DNA of 64,000 nt from Gymnogyps californianus (Eukaryota; Chordata; Aves; Accipitriformes; Cathartidae), in assembly GCF_018139145.2 (NCBI RefSeq), contig NC_059473.1:65578707-65642706 (forward strand), read 5' to 3'. The notes under the pieces were generated by a model. That model saw nothing but the letters and a program-made list of their open reading frames with translations, did no database searches and was not told where the DNA came from. Both the position numbers and the translations under genes were made by a program. Below are positions 24,728 to 36,200 of this stretch, piece after piece; position 1 is the first letter of the stretch, and each line of letters starts with the position of its first letter.

Positions 24728-25759
24728 ATGGGCTCACCCCAGGGCGCCAGTGCTGAGGAGGGGATGCTCCTCACCTTGTGCTACGAGGCGAATGGCTCCT
24801 GCTACAGGACCTTACACCCCTTCGGGGTCCAGCTGGCCATTTATCTGGTCTGTGCCTTGGGCACACTGATCACGGTGCTGGGGAACCTGCTTGTCGTCGT
24901 TGTCATCTCCCATTTCAAAGCCCTGCACACCCCCACCAACCTCCTGCTCCTCTCCCTCGCCCTTGCCGACTTCCTCCTGGGGCTGACTGTGCTGCCCTTC
25001 AGCACCATCCGGTCCGTAGAGAGCTGCTGGTATTTCGGAGATGACTTCTGTAGGCTGCATACCTTTCTGGACACACTCTTTTGCTTGACCTCCATATTTC
25101 ATCTGTGTTTCATTTCCATTGATCGGCACTGTGCCATCTGTGACCCTTTGCTCTACCCCACCAAGTTCACCGTAAGAGTGGCCTGCATTTACATTGGGGT
25201 GGGGTGGACAGTGCCTATTGCTTATACTTCTGTCTTCCTCTACGTTAAAGCGATTACAGAAGGACTGGGCCATTTTTTGCGAGACATGCCCTGTGTTGGT
25301 AGCTGTCAGCTGCTGTTCAACAAGATCTGGGGGTGGCTGAACTTCCCAGTAGTCTTCTTCCCTTGCCTCATAATGATAGTTTTATATGTAAAAATATTTA
25401 CTGTGGCTAACAAGCAAGCCAGGCTGATAAACAACATGAGTAGGAGTATCGGGTCTCAGCTACACGTAGGAGCATCCAAGAGTGAAAGGAAAGCAGCAAA
25501 GAGTCTTGGGGTGGCTGTAGGAGTCTACCTCCTGTGCTGGTTGCCCTTTACTATTGACACTATGGTAGACAGTCTTCTGAATTTCATTACCCCCCCAGTT
25601 CTGTTTGACGTCCTAATTTGGTTTGCTTACTTCAGTTCTGCCTGCAATCCCTTGATCTATGTTTTTTCCTACCGTCGGTTCAGGAAAGCTGTGAAACTAG
25701 TCTTAACTCGTGGGATCTTTTGTTCTAGGACATCTACAATAGACTTCTACCAGGAATGA
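24728..25759 (+). CDS. TAAR5: Trace amine-associated receptor 5
   Basis: An intact single-exon GPCR of 343 residues. In mammals TAAR5 detects trimethylamine in olfactory neurons. Asn22 is a glycosylation site. Asp115 is the helix 3 amine-binding residue in HTFLDTLFCLTSIFHLCFIS, which is almost identical to mammalian TAAR5. Asp132-Arg133-His134 replace DRY, as in human TAAR5. PCVGSCQLLFNKIWGWLNFP (188-207) marks loop 2 and helix 5. CWLPFTIDTMVDSLL (270-284) is helix 6. The ATG at 24728 has G at both -3 and +4, and its N-terminal length agrees with the human protein; the frame upstream has no earlier ATG. Two normally conserved helix 7 positions are changed: Ser303 replaces the usual Asn, and Arg317 replaces the Trp of the YxWF signature. 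The gene is GC-richer than its neighbours, especially in its first 400 bases. Confidence 0.96.
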   Translation: MGSPQGASAEEGMLLTLCYEANGSCYRTLHPFGVQLAIYLVCALGTLITVLGNLLVVVVISHFKALHTPTNLLLLSLALADFLLGLTVLPFSTIRSVESCWYFGDDFCRLHTFLDTLFCLTSIFHLCFISIDRHCAICDPLLYPTKFTVRVACIYIGVGWTVPIAYTSVFLYVKAITEGLGHFLRDMPCVGSCQLLFNKIWGWLNFPVVFFPCLIMIVLYVKIFTVANKQARLINNMSRSIGSQLHVGASKSERKAAKSLGVAVGVYLLCWLPFTIDTMVDSLLNFITPPVLFDVLIWFAYFSSACNPLIYVFSYRRFRKAVKLVLTRGIFCSRTSTIDFYQE

Positions 25760-28589
25760 CCAGAGCCTTCACGTGCACTGTAGAAAATATTGTAGGCTAT
25801 ATCATAGCATTTCTCATTAATATTCTTCAACATCCACTTAGCTAGTATTTCTCTTCTTATTTTCTAATTTTTTTAAACAGCTGGCTTGGGCAGATCCCCA
25901 GTTTAAATAGACATGCCATTCTGTGACTAACCTTCCACAGCATTTGTCCCAGCCCACGTTATTAAAGTCTTGCGTTTGTTAAGTGATGCCGACAAGCATT
26001 TGAAAATTGGCTGTAATCAGCTCCAAAGATGACCCTGTCCATACTATTCCTCGGTATCCTGAAATAGATGCCGCCTGTTTCTGAAGAGACTTTCTTCACA
26101 GGCAATTGTCTAATTTTTACACAAAGCAGGTGGTGCTGATTTACAAAGTTACATAGGGTGTATGTCAGTTTTTAAATACAAAAAGGCATAAGAACGCAAC
26201 TATAGGTGAGATCAAATGTCTACCGAAGCTAGAGGCCAACAGTAGAGGAGAGAGCAAAGTTATACCGGTATTTTTTACATTATTTTTCTAGCCCACAGGG
26301 ACATGCCCCTGAGCCAAAGGCTACATATGGGAGATACGATCCTGAATTCCTCAGTAGTGTCCATTGAAACCCGTGGAATCTTTGCCTGTTTGATCCGTGT
26401 GTGCAAGGAGGCTGCTCCATACCTTTGAACACCCTTTTTGCCTTGCTCTGTATCTTTTCTACTCCTACTGCATGAAGGGAGTTAGAAGAAGGGGGAAGAG
26501 GGAGGACAGGAACTGCACTGGGTACTCCAACCCCAGATATCAATAGGTGGTATGATGTTTTATGTTTCGTTCTTTTATTTTCTTTTCCCTGACAATCCTG
26601 AGATTCCACATGCTCTTTTGTTTGCTTGTTTCCAAAGAAATAAGTAGGTCTGCTTACAGACATAACATATGCTTACATACTTGGGCTGAGCAAAAAATGT
26701 CAGTGTAGGTTCTCAGTTTTCTGTGGCTATGTTTATGTGCTTTCACGAGGCCAATTTTAAACCTGTAGATGCTGGTGAGTTGAGATATCTGTTCAGCAGC
26801 AAGTTGCATGATAAAATTTTGTACTATTCATAAGGGAGCTATTTTCTACCTCACTATTATGAAAATTTTATCAGGAAAAAATTAAATTGTAGTAAGCAGT
26901 AGTAACTCTTCTATACAAAATTAACAAGCAGCCAAATACCAACTAATAATTTTGTCTTCTTTTTCTGTTAGTGGCATGTAAAACTATTATTAGATTTGAA
27001 GGCTGTTCAAATTTTTAGTACATTCTAAAAAAAGTCCTTCTGTCCTATCGTCAGCTGCATATTTTGTGAGTGACAAACACTAAAAGAACAAACAGCTACA
27101 GAAAGCCTGTAACTAACAGCAAGAGACCAGCAGATGCCCCACAGCCTACTGAAAAGAGTGGTCAATTTTTCAGTACATGCAGCAGGCAATTGAATCAGGC
27201 CTTACATGTGTAAGAACAAAAGAAAGGAATTGCACAGCAGGAAATCAGTGCAATACAGTGATTGTTGTAGCAGCTGCATATTTTCATGTATGCAATAAAC
27301 TAAATGGTAAAACTCTTTTCCCTCTTTTTTATCTTATCATTATGTTTTTTGCATGGCAAGAACAGCTTCCTCTACTAGTACAAATGAGCTACAGCTTTGG
27401 AATGTTGTAATCTGTTCTGACATCTGTTTATCTCAAACCCTTTTTGGTTTTGTCCATAATCTTAAGACCTCGGTCAGAAAAAATATTGGTATTCAAAATA
27501 TTGAAAGCTAAAGCATATGTCTGGAGGAAGGAAAAGAGAAAGAGGGCTTATGTGTTATTTTCAGGGATGTCCTGAAGAGAGAGCGACCATAAAATGCTGA
27601 TGTTTTTAAACTGAGACGTTTATGAAGCCTTATGCCTGGAGCTGGAGTATCATTCAATCTCATTTCATTCTCCCAGTGTCCGATATCCCCCCAGTTTGCT
27701 ACATTAATCTTCATTGTTTCTTAGGACAGAAGCCAAGGCTGCTTCTACTGTTCCTCTGTCTACTCATGCTGTAGTAGAAGGTAAAAACCTGACCCCTACT
27801 GCATACAGCTGTAGATTTTCTATAATAAGGGTACCAAACCCAAGCAACCAGGCTAAAGAGTGAAAGGCAGAAGCGGATTCTTAGAAAAATTCAGGTGCCA
27901 AATTACCATAGAAATATATAGGAAAGCTGTGGTATATCTTGAAAGACCTAGACTGTGGGATGAGTTTTGAGATTAAGACTCTTAAATTCAATGTGTATGG
28001 GTAGGTGTTTGTAATTATGGTAAATGTCTAAGCACTGATTATAGCTACAGCCAGAATGGCTGTTTAAGCTCAGGCTGTAGTCAGTGGGTATTCAGAGGAT
28101 ATGAATCATTTGCCTAGTGCCACCTAAGGTGCCTTAGAGAACCTGAGATGTCTACACACGGCTAGCATCCAGCACCAATGCAGCAGCAGCTGAGAGCCAG
28201 GTAGGACACATCTGGGCATCTAAAATGGCACTAGATACCCATCTGTGGGGCACTGAGCTTAAGCAAGGCATTTAACAGAAGTTTAGACATGTAGCTATGT
28301 AGAAATCTGCAAGTCTCAGAGTCACGTACTAGGAGCATCTTAACGACATCTTTCATCGACACCTTCTGCTCTGAATTCACTGCAGCCAAAGCAATAGAGA
28401 AAGGGAACTTCCACTGAGTTTCCAGTTGTTTTTTGAGATAGTTTCTACCAGTCCTCAACAGATTACAGAGGGTATATACCATGAATGCATTCAATTGGCC
28501 ACTTCTTTTTTTTTTGAGTCCCATTGCATAATCTGTCTTCATAATTTTCTTTTCTTCTATGGAAGCAGATGAGCCTTATTCCCTCAATG
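25760..28589. other. Intergenic sequence, TAAR5 to the second TAAR relic
   Basis: No gene is recognisable. An ATTAAAG near 25970 could serve as a weak poly(A) signal for TAAR5. The rest is AT-rich single-copy-looking DNA. The minus-strand frame at 28231-28542 (103 codons) is unlike any family I know. Confidence 0.4.
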
Positions 28590-28980
28590 GGTTACCACTG
28601 TCTATGCCACCGTATAAGGACTACACCATAACATCGTGTGATTGTTGCTAGGTCTCCTTTTTGGCTAAACAGCAGGCTGGAACGATGGAGAGAGGGAAAA
28701 GCAGAACCCAGGGTACTGAAGTGTACAGACAGTGGCAGAGCAAAGAAGTAAGAAGGAAAAGCTGCTAAAACCCTGGGAGTAGCCAGGATCGCCTTCCCGG
28801 TTTTCTGACACTGCATTTCACAACTATCATTAAATGATCTATCATCTTTATAACTCCCCCTCTGTCCCCTTGCCTTTGATGTCTGTTTGGTTTACCTAGC
28901 TGAATTCTGTCAGGATCCCTTTGTGTGTTATTTTTTCCTTCTCCATGGTTTCAAAAAGCAATGAAGGTAATTATGAATTG
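28590..28980 (+). pseudogene. TAAR relic covering helix 5 to the tail
   Basis: A fragment of a TAAR C-terminal half, broken by frameshifts and stops. FLAKQQA (about 28662-28682) matches the end of helix 5 and loop 3. At 28752-28808 the frame reads EGKAAKTLGVARIAF and then stops at TGA; KAAKTLG is the TAAR signature leading into helix 6. From about 28846 the next pieces are VWF, then a stop, LNS and PL, corresponding to helix 7. After a frame change comes FFPSPWFQKAMKVIM (about 28930-28977), matching the FFYPWFRKAxK motif. No convincing helices 1-4 are visible upstream, so the 5' half is deleted or too decayed. Its position between TAAR5 and STX7 is where mammals have TAAR6, TAAR8 and TAAR9; which of these it derives from cannot be told. 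Confidence 0.82.
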
Positions 28981-28985
28981 TAAAA

Positions 28986-29025
28986 TGAGGAGGAGGAGGA
29001 AGAGGAGGAGGAGAAGGAGGAGAAG
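28986..29025. repeat. Purine-rich (GAG)n microsatellite
   Basis: An imperfect run of GAG/GAA triplets with all purines on the + strand. It directly follows the second TAAR relic. Confidence 0.92.
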
Positions 29026-32000
29026 CCGTAAAGTGATGAAGACTGATTGCTCAAGAATGACTTCATTTTCCAAATGAAAATATATTGGATTCTATCAGAG
29101 CTAGTTGCTGACCTCAAAGTCCATAGATTTTCTTATTTTTAATATCTCTCCTTCTGTAGATTTTTATTTCTGTATCTGAACAAAATATTGCCATTTAATT
29201 TTATGCCCTTTATAACTCTTTATCGTTTCAAAACAGTCTGGCTGAAGTTAGAAAGATTATGTATTTGCAGGTACTACTTAATTAAAGACTGGGCTTTGAA
29301 ATAATAATGTCAGCTCATTTCAGTGCAGATGAAAGTATAATATGGTCTTTGAAAATTAAACAGAAAGGCAGAGAAAGATCTGAAAATAAGTTGCTAGTAA
29401 ACTTTTTCTTTTTTTTTTTTAGGAAATATTATCAATATTGGGAACAGAATTTTTCTCTGTTTTTTTAAAACATATGCTACTACGTTAATTACTGCTGCTG
29501 GAGAGCAAGTACCAGCCTAAGTAACATACAAATGGTCAATACAGGTTTTTTTAAACAAGAGGTTTTACAGGCCATTCTGCAATATAATTAACCCATAAGC
29601 TTGTTCAGGCTGGAAACAGTCATCCATCATAATTTTGTACAGCATCGGGTGTAACAGGAACCTAATCTCATTTCAGGTTCTGGAGCAGATATTTTAATTA
29701 AATTAGCAAACGGAGATGATGATGACAATAACAAGAATTCTTCCTGATGGTGGAATGCATCAGTAACAACCGCCTGGGTAGCTCTGCCAGGCGGATTGCC
29801 ATCAGTACCAAATACTGGCAGCATTGCTCTTCCTATCTAAAGTTAGAGGCGTGCAAGTGAAATGCGATAGCAGAGAATGAAATTTGCCCATAAGGTAAAT
29901 TACACACCACTTAGACACCGCTCACGCCTTGGAAAGAGGACACTCATCAGGAATATGAGGCCAGGGTTGGGCTGCTTCCCCTTCATTTCATCATGCATCG
30001 TGCAGCCATGGGGAACCGCGCGGAAATGAGTGCCTCACTCCTGCGTCACCAGCGGCCCCGACGTTTGTGCCACCCACCCTGTTGGGCCTGCATGCCTGCC
30101 AGTTAGGTGCCAGGGCAGGAGCAGGAGGTGGGAGGCAGAAATACAGAGTCAGGACTGGGCTAGGAGGAAGGTGTGCTCTTTCAAAATCACACTATGCTGG
30201 TGTGGTTTAACTTCGAACTCTTTCAAACATCAGATACCATACTGAGTGTGGATCCTCAAACAGCATGTGTTTGAAGTGACATCCCTTTTAGTTCAGTTTT
30301 ACACACAGTAACAGAAATGTAATTGGCAAATACTCTGATCTTCAGTCAGTGAATATCCAGAGCATCCTCCATGGTACGCTGTGCCTATGCATAGCAGGGT
30401 CTCAACATTTTCCCCTTTCTTTCCCCAGAGCTCTCCCCATTTCATTTAATCAATTGAAATCTGATCACGCTCCAAAAGCAACAGGAAAGGTAAGTGAATA
30501 CATGATTCTGAACTCAGTCCCCTGGTAACGCTGATGTGGGAGCTCTAGAAAGAAGCCAATGAAATGAGTTTAGAGACAAAATTATGTAGCAGCACTCCAT
30601 TTCAGCATCTCTGACGATAACACTTAGAGACGGCTTCTTTACAACTCCTGTCCATGCACCATTGCTAGCACAGGAAAGCATGCAGAAACTGAAGGAATCC
30701 TCCTGTTTTATCTGAAAGGGTGAAACAGAGCACATTCTCCCAGTCAATGGCTTTTCTATAGGAGTTAACAAAAATCTTCTGAGGTCATACCGTGCTCTTA
30801 GCAGTATCTGATCAATAAATAGGACTTTCTGGCTGGTCTATTAACTGTATCTTCATAATTATTTTATATGATTATATTAAAGAGGCTATTCAAGTATTTT
30901 CATAGTATGGACAACATTTTAATGAAAAGTTGGTTTTATAATCCAGCTGTTCCTCCCAGACTGTCATGTCTTTGCTGCAACTGGTTACTTTAAAGAATCA
31001 TATCACAAAGATTTTTAGTTATTTAACAATAAAAGGTGGATGCTGATGATAAGTGAGCTAACAGCAGGTAAGCACCAGCATTTTGTTCATAAAACACCCA
31101 GCATCACTAGGAAAGCATTTGGATACCTCTTTTCCATAACATGAGAATGAACATTGATCAGTGATGACTGTGTATTACCTCCAAGCCTCAAAAAAAAGTA
31201 CCCAACCGGTGATCTGCAGATAAAGTATTCTCACTGATGAAGGGTCACTTCTTTTAATGGGAAGTACATATTTGAAATCAGATAGCAAAAGATGTATTGT
31301 TTTCTCGAGAAAAACTGACAGTGAGCTCAGCTGAAGCTTTATAAAGCAAGAATGACTGGGCTCAATCAACAGAGTTTATATGACAAACAGTTGGAGATAA
31401 AAATCAAGGCGAGGCCTTAATTCAGAAAGGATGTGCATTATACTCTCATTAGTGCACTGTCTAGTGGGATCATCCTGCATCAGCTTCACTGTGTCAACAG
31501 CATGGGAGCAAACACCTGTGCATGTAGCAGCGCTAAAATAATTGCTAATCAAAATAGCCTATTAAAACTAGAATGAAGATGTGTACAGCATTCCTGCAGC
31601 AAATAGGCATATCAGAATGTTTTTTCCTTAGTAACTTTAATTTTTGAAAGTGAGAAAAGGACATTTCCAAGCGTCAATTAACATAAGACCTATATGGAGG
31701 CATACAAGTCTCAGAGGCTATGTTGTCTCTCCTTTCAGCATGCTTTGAGACACATCAAGAACCACCTATGTAAAGGGTAGTCTTGTCTGTTTCAGGCCTT
31801 TAACTTCACTCTATTGTGTTGGCCATTTATTGGACTTTTCTATTAGTGTTATTTCATTAGGATGTTGTTAAGGTTTCCACTGCTCTAGTTATTTCTAAAT
31901 CTTAGTGATGACTGAGATCTATGACGTAGCAGAAATAAACTTGCACTTCCCAACTTCTGCAGCTCTTCCCTAGGCAAGGCTGGGCTTTGCGGAGGAGACG

Positions 32001-32649
32001 GCATTCCCAGCAATCAGGTGCTGTGCGCTGTTTGCTCTGCGGTATTTAATGCACACGGGGGTATCCTGCAGATGAAGCAGCCCAGCCCTGGGGCTCTGGG
32101 GAGCATCTGGTCCTGTAATTTTCCCTTTGAAGAACTGGGGAGGAAGCAGAAGTGTCCCAGCTGCTGTGCAGGTGTCCTCAAGGCTCACCTGTCACCTCAG
32201 GTAGCCAGGTCAGGAGGAGACCGGGTTTCCCCATATCTCTGCTCCCATCGCTCCTCGGTGCCGTGGCTGCTGCTGCCCTTGCAGCCACGCGTGGCCTGCT
32301 CCTCCTGCGTACCGAACCCAGTACTGGCAGCCATATGAACGCACCCTTCATTTTTCATTGTTCCTGGCATCGCTTGCCCCCTCTCTCAGCTAAATATTGT
32401 AAATCTCTTCATTTAAAGGCACCTTTAAATATATCTATAATTTCCCACTCACTTTCTTCTAAGTGTCCGTTCCCATTTAGAGACGTAACCAAAACCGAAG
32501 GCAGTGCTTCAAAGCAGGATATTAATGTAGTAACATCGTATTTTTCACTGTAATATTGTTTCCTTACTCATGTTTTCCCCTTAATTCCTGATGCAACAGC
32601 ATCTTTTCCTTAAATTACACTCTCCCCTCGCCATTTTTTCCACTCGCAC
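29026..32649. other. Intergenic sequence upstream of the STX7 promoter
   Basis: No gene is recognisable. The sequence is mostly AT-rich and becomes GC-richer from about 31.95 kb as the CpG island approaches. Open frames at 32018-32553 overlap each other in different frames and show no family resemblance. Confidence 0.45.
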
Positions 32650-33290
32650 AGGGCTGCGGCTCCCAAAGCGGGGCTTCCCCGTTCCCCCCCGGGAGCCCGC
32701 GGGGCCTGTCAGCAGCACGCCGCCGCCCGCAGGCCCGAGCGCAGCCGCCCCTTCAGGGGCCCGGCCGCCGCCCGGCCTCGCCCCGCTCGCTCAGCCCGCC
32801 GGACGGGGCAGCGGCGCGGCCCCGCCTCCCCACGCCTCCGCCGTCACGGCGGGACGGGGCGGGAAGGGGACGGGGCATGTCCGCTCCTCCCCGCCCTGCC
32901 GCCGCCGCCGCCGCCGCCCGCCGGGAGCAGGTTCGCTGGGGCCGGGTAAGAGCAGTGGGAGCTCTGCTGGGGCGCCGGGGGTGTTCGCCGCCCGCCCGGA
33001 GGAAGGGGTGGTCAGGGCGGTGTTCGGCCAGCCGGGAAGGGGCTGCCAGGTGGGGGGAGCCTGTCAGGGCGGCGGGAAGGCCCGCAGCGCGCCGTGGGCC
33101 CTCGCTGGGGTCGGAGCCGTGTCCCCCCGCCCCGGCCCGGCGCTGACGCCTGGCCTGGGGTGAGCGGGGCTGCTGTGGGCGGGAGGGGGGTTGACCGTGC
33201 CGAGGGGCGGGCAGGGCCGGGGCCGCGGGGGGGTGCGGTTTTGGAGTGCGGTCGGTTGTGACACCACTCCCCCCCCCTTTCCCTCCTCGT
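32650..33290 (+). promoter_or_regulatory. CpG-island promoter of STX7
   Basis: An abrupt block of very GC-rich, CpG-dense DNA in an AT-rich setting. GGGCGGG-type Sp1 boxes lie around 32850-32870, and no TATA box is seen. A (GCC)n run is at about 32899-32918. This is the usual promoter type of a housekeeping gene. It stands 7.4 kb before the STX7 start-codon exon, and a good donor site lies inside it, so it is the natural STX7 promoter. Confidence 0.88.
32870..32945 (+). other. STX7: STX7 untranslated exon 1 (5' end approximate)
   Basis: A strong 5' splice site, GCCGG|GTAAGAG, has its GT at 32946-32947 inside the CpG island. The sequence before it would be the non-coding first exon, as in mammalian STX7. 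The transcription start cannot be read from sequence, so the left edge is a guess. An alternative weaker donor is at 32931. Confidence 0.55.
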
Positions 33291-36200
33291 GACATCCCCC
33301 TGATGTCACGGCTTTGGGCTTGACGCTGGCCGTGATGCTCCAAGGAGAGACTCGGGGCCTACAGCTGGTGTTTTACAGCAGCTTAGGTCGAGTTGTAGGG
33401 TAGGATGGTCACCTTTGCTGTATTGAAACACGCTCCGTGCTATTCCAGATCCGAGGCGAGCAAAGCATGTCAGCAGGAGGAAGGGAGATTATAAAAATCA
33501 CCTATGTAAATAGCGAGCCCGAGCCTGGCACGTCAGGCCCCTGGCCCGACGTTTTCACAGCTTTCCTGGTGAACCACTTGCTGCTGCATCAGAAATGGGC
33601 ACTTCTTGAAACTGTAGAAGGAAGTGGAAGGTTTCACTCCACTTTGCATAAAATGCAAGGCACTGCATCTTAATTGAAGCTCAGTGATAAAATCCCAGGA
33701 TACTTACTGCCAGAAGCGATGTGCTCATGTTGTGACCCCCTCCACTGATCAACAAGCTGTGCAAAGGCAGAGAGCCCTGCCAGCAGGGCGAGTGGAGCCC
33801 TCCTGACCGATCGTCATCCAGGCGTGTGCTTTGCCGCCAGTGCAGCCCTTCTGCTTGGAGCTTGAGGTTTTGTGCAAGTGCTATTAATAGAAAAGAAGGA
33901 AAAGAGGAGGAAAAAAAGTTAAAATATGTTAAAATTAGAAGAAAGTGATGCTAAATGTTGGCATTATTATAAACTGTATTTGTGTTCCCTTGATGAAGAC
34001 ATCTCTTGTAGTCTTATGTCAGAATATTAAGTAGCGCTCTTCTTGGTGGCTTACATGGAAGTGAAACTTTTGGGGGGGAGGGAGAAAAAAAGAGACCATG
34101 AGCTATATGTAGTCATTAGCATCCTGGTAGGCCTCAGAGAGACTCAGCATCCAGCACCATCAGATTTTGTGCAAAGATAACTTCTCCCTCGGTGTACTCG
34201 ATCTGAGCGTTTGGTTTGAAGTGAGCAAGCTGCCATTAGGGAGATTTGGGTGAGAACATGTAGTGCGCTAGATGTCCTGTGGTTCTGGTCCATCTTCATT
34301 TTCCCATGAGACGTTTGTCTACCAGCAGCACAAGAAACTTGGCACTTCAAAATAGTCATCTCAGGTCTGTTTGCAGCTCTCCCGTTCCTCCCCTCCCCAA
34401 TAGTTCCAGTACCCAGTGTTCATTTTCCTATTCCTCCTTCATCATCAGGCCTCTAAATGCTTTGTGCGCTCCTAGGAAACATAATTCCCTTACTTAAGGC
34501 ATTTCCCCAAGAACTAATATGTTGTGTTAGGCTTGTGAAAGCCATGTGCTTCCTTCACCTAGTTCATTATAAATATCAGTGCGAATGAATCGGACAATGA
34601 TAAGCATATTCTTTTTTTAGCCATATATGCTGAGCGTTGGTGCTGCATTAGGCCTAATAGTATTTCAGGCTTCTGTAAGTTAGTTTTCCACACTGGGCAG
34701 TTCTAAATGCCACTGCTTTAAATTACATGTTTGTTGGACTGAATGGTTTCTAGGGAAAATGACAAACACTGACCAGTGGCACAATCTAATTTTTTTTTCT
34801 TTCCAAAAAAAATAATACTTCTAGCTGTTACACTATGTACGCTTGGTTTTGATATGTTTCAGCATGACTAATGTGGCAAGGCTGAGGGAACTGGGCAGAG
34901 AGGAATAGAAAATTACCTGTTGACATCTGTTATGTTAGTGTTGCTGCATTACAGTAAAGAAAGTTTCAAATGAACTTTGCTTGCTTTTCCCTACCCTATA
35001 TGGATTTAAGTTTGACTTCTACCTGAAACTAGATGATAAAAGAAAATCTGGAAACTTTTTTTTTTTTTTTAAAGAAGGCAAGAAGGATTTAATTTTACTG
35101 GTATTTTGTTTACATGTTTATTGTGCTCCATAGTTGGTTTTGTATTATGGAAGCCCCCAGCCTGCCTTTGTGGACCAGGATTCCAGCACTTTAGGAGTTG
35201 CAAAAGCACAAAGTGGAAAATATGATCTCTCTCACTAAATACTTTAGCCTAAGTATAAGGGGAAAAAATAGATAAATCCAGAAAAAACTTAACCTCCCTC
35301 ATCGCCACTAGAGAAAACAGTGACAGATTTAATGCTCACCTGTATATTACTAAGTCATTTGCTATGAGTCGGTTATGAGAATCCCTCAGGTGCTGTAGCA
35401 GAGAGTACTTATCTTGCAGCGTACAGTCTGCCCTTTATTCCAAGAGCTTTTTTTTCTCTTTTTCTTAAGATTAATTTAACCTGCTGCAAAGTTACTGCTA
35501 AAGTCAGCAGCAGATGCTGTCCAAAGACTGTAATGTGTTTTGGGTTGCCTTAGGTAGGTGCCAGAGTCACTCCGTAGATGCACCTTGTCTCATCTCAGTA
35601 TTTGGGTGGTAAAACCTACTGAGGTGAAATAGATAGAGCAAGGTTATATTGTAGAAATCTTACTAATCATGGCTGTTACCGTGATACAAATTTTTTGTAG
35701 CTAACATTGTGACTGGCTGCAATTTTTTTTTTTTTTTGCCAAAGTCGTTCAGCAGTTCATCATTTTTGCTTGTGTTTTCACCCTGCTTGAAGGATTTTGC
35801 ACTTTTGTGGCAGTAGTTTACAAAGGAAATCACATTTAGGAGTTGTTTGGGAGCAGCTTTGTTTCTGTGACCTTTATTTAGAGGAAAAAAAAAAATCACA
35901 TACAAGAAAGCCCCATGACTTGTCTCTGGATATTTAAAGGTATAAAATCCTAATTCAGATCAGATTTAAATTTTCAAGCATTTCCATGGAATGCAGCATG
36001 TATTTTTGCTTTCTGAAAGTTAAGGATCCATGTAAACATTTCTAGGTCCTGATGCTAAAACACGGTTTAAACAGTAAAATTATTGCTTAAGGGTTCTTAT
36101 CCTAATGTATATGGGCTAGGTTTATAGGAGAAGGAAAACTCTTAGAATATCTAAATGAGAAAGTACAAAATAGATTAGGTGCTTATTAACTGTAGCTGAC

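Noticed and set aside
28231..28542. 103-codon minus-strand open frame next to the second TAAR relic
   Set aside because: It has normal-looking amino acid composition but no family match I can name, no promoter or splice signals, and it is on the opposite strand to the relic.
32591..33343. Long open frames in the CpG island (190 codons plus strand, 196 codons minus strand)
   Set aside because: GC-rich DNA has few stop codons. The translations are Pro/Ala/Gly/Arg-rich noise, overlap on opposite strands, and have no family resemblance.
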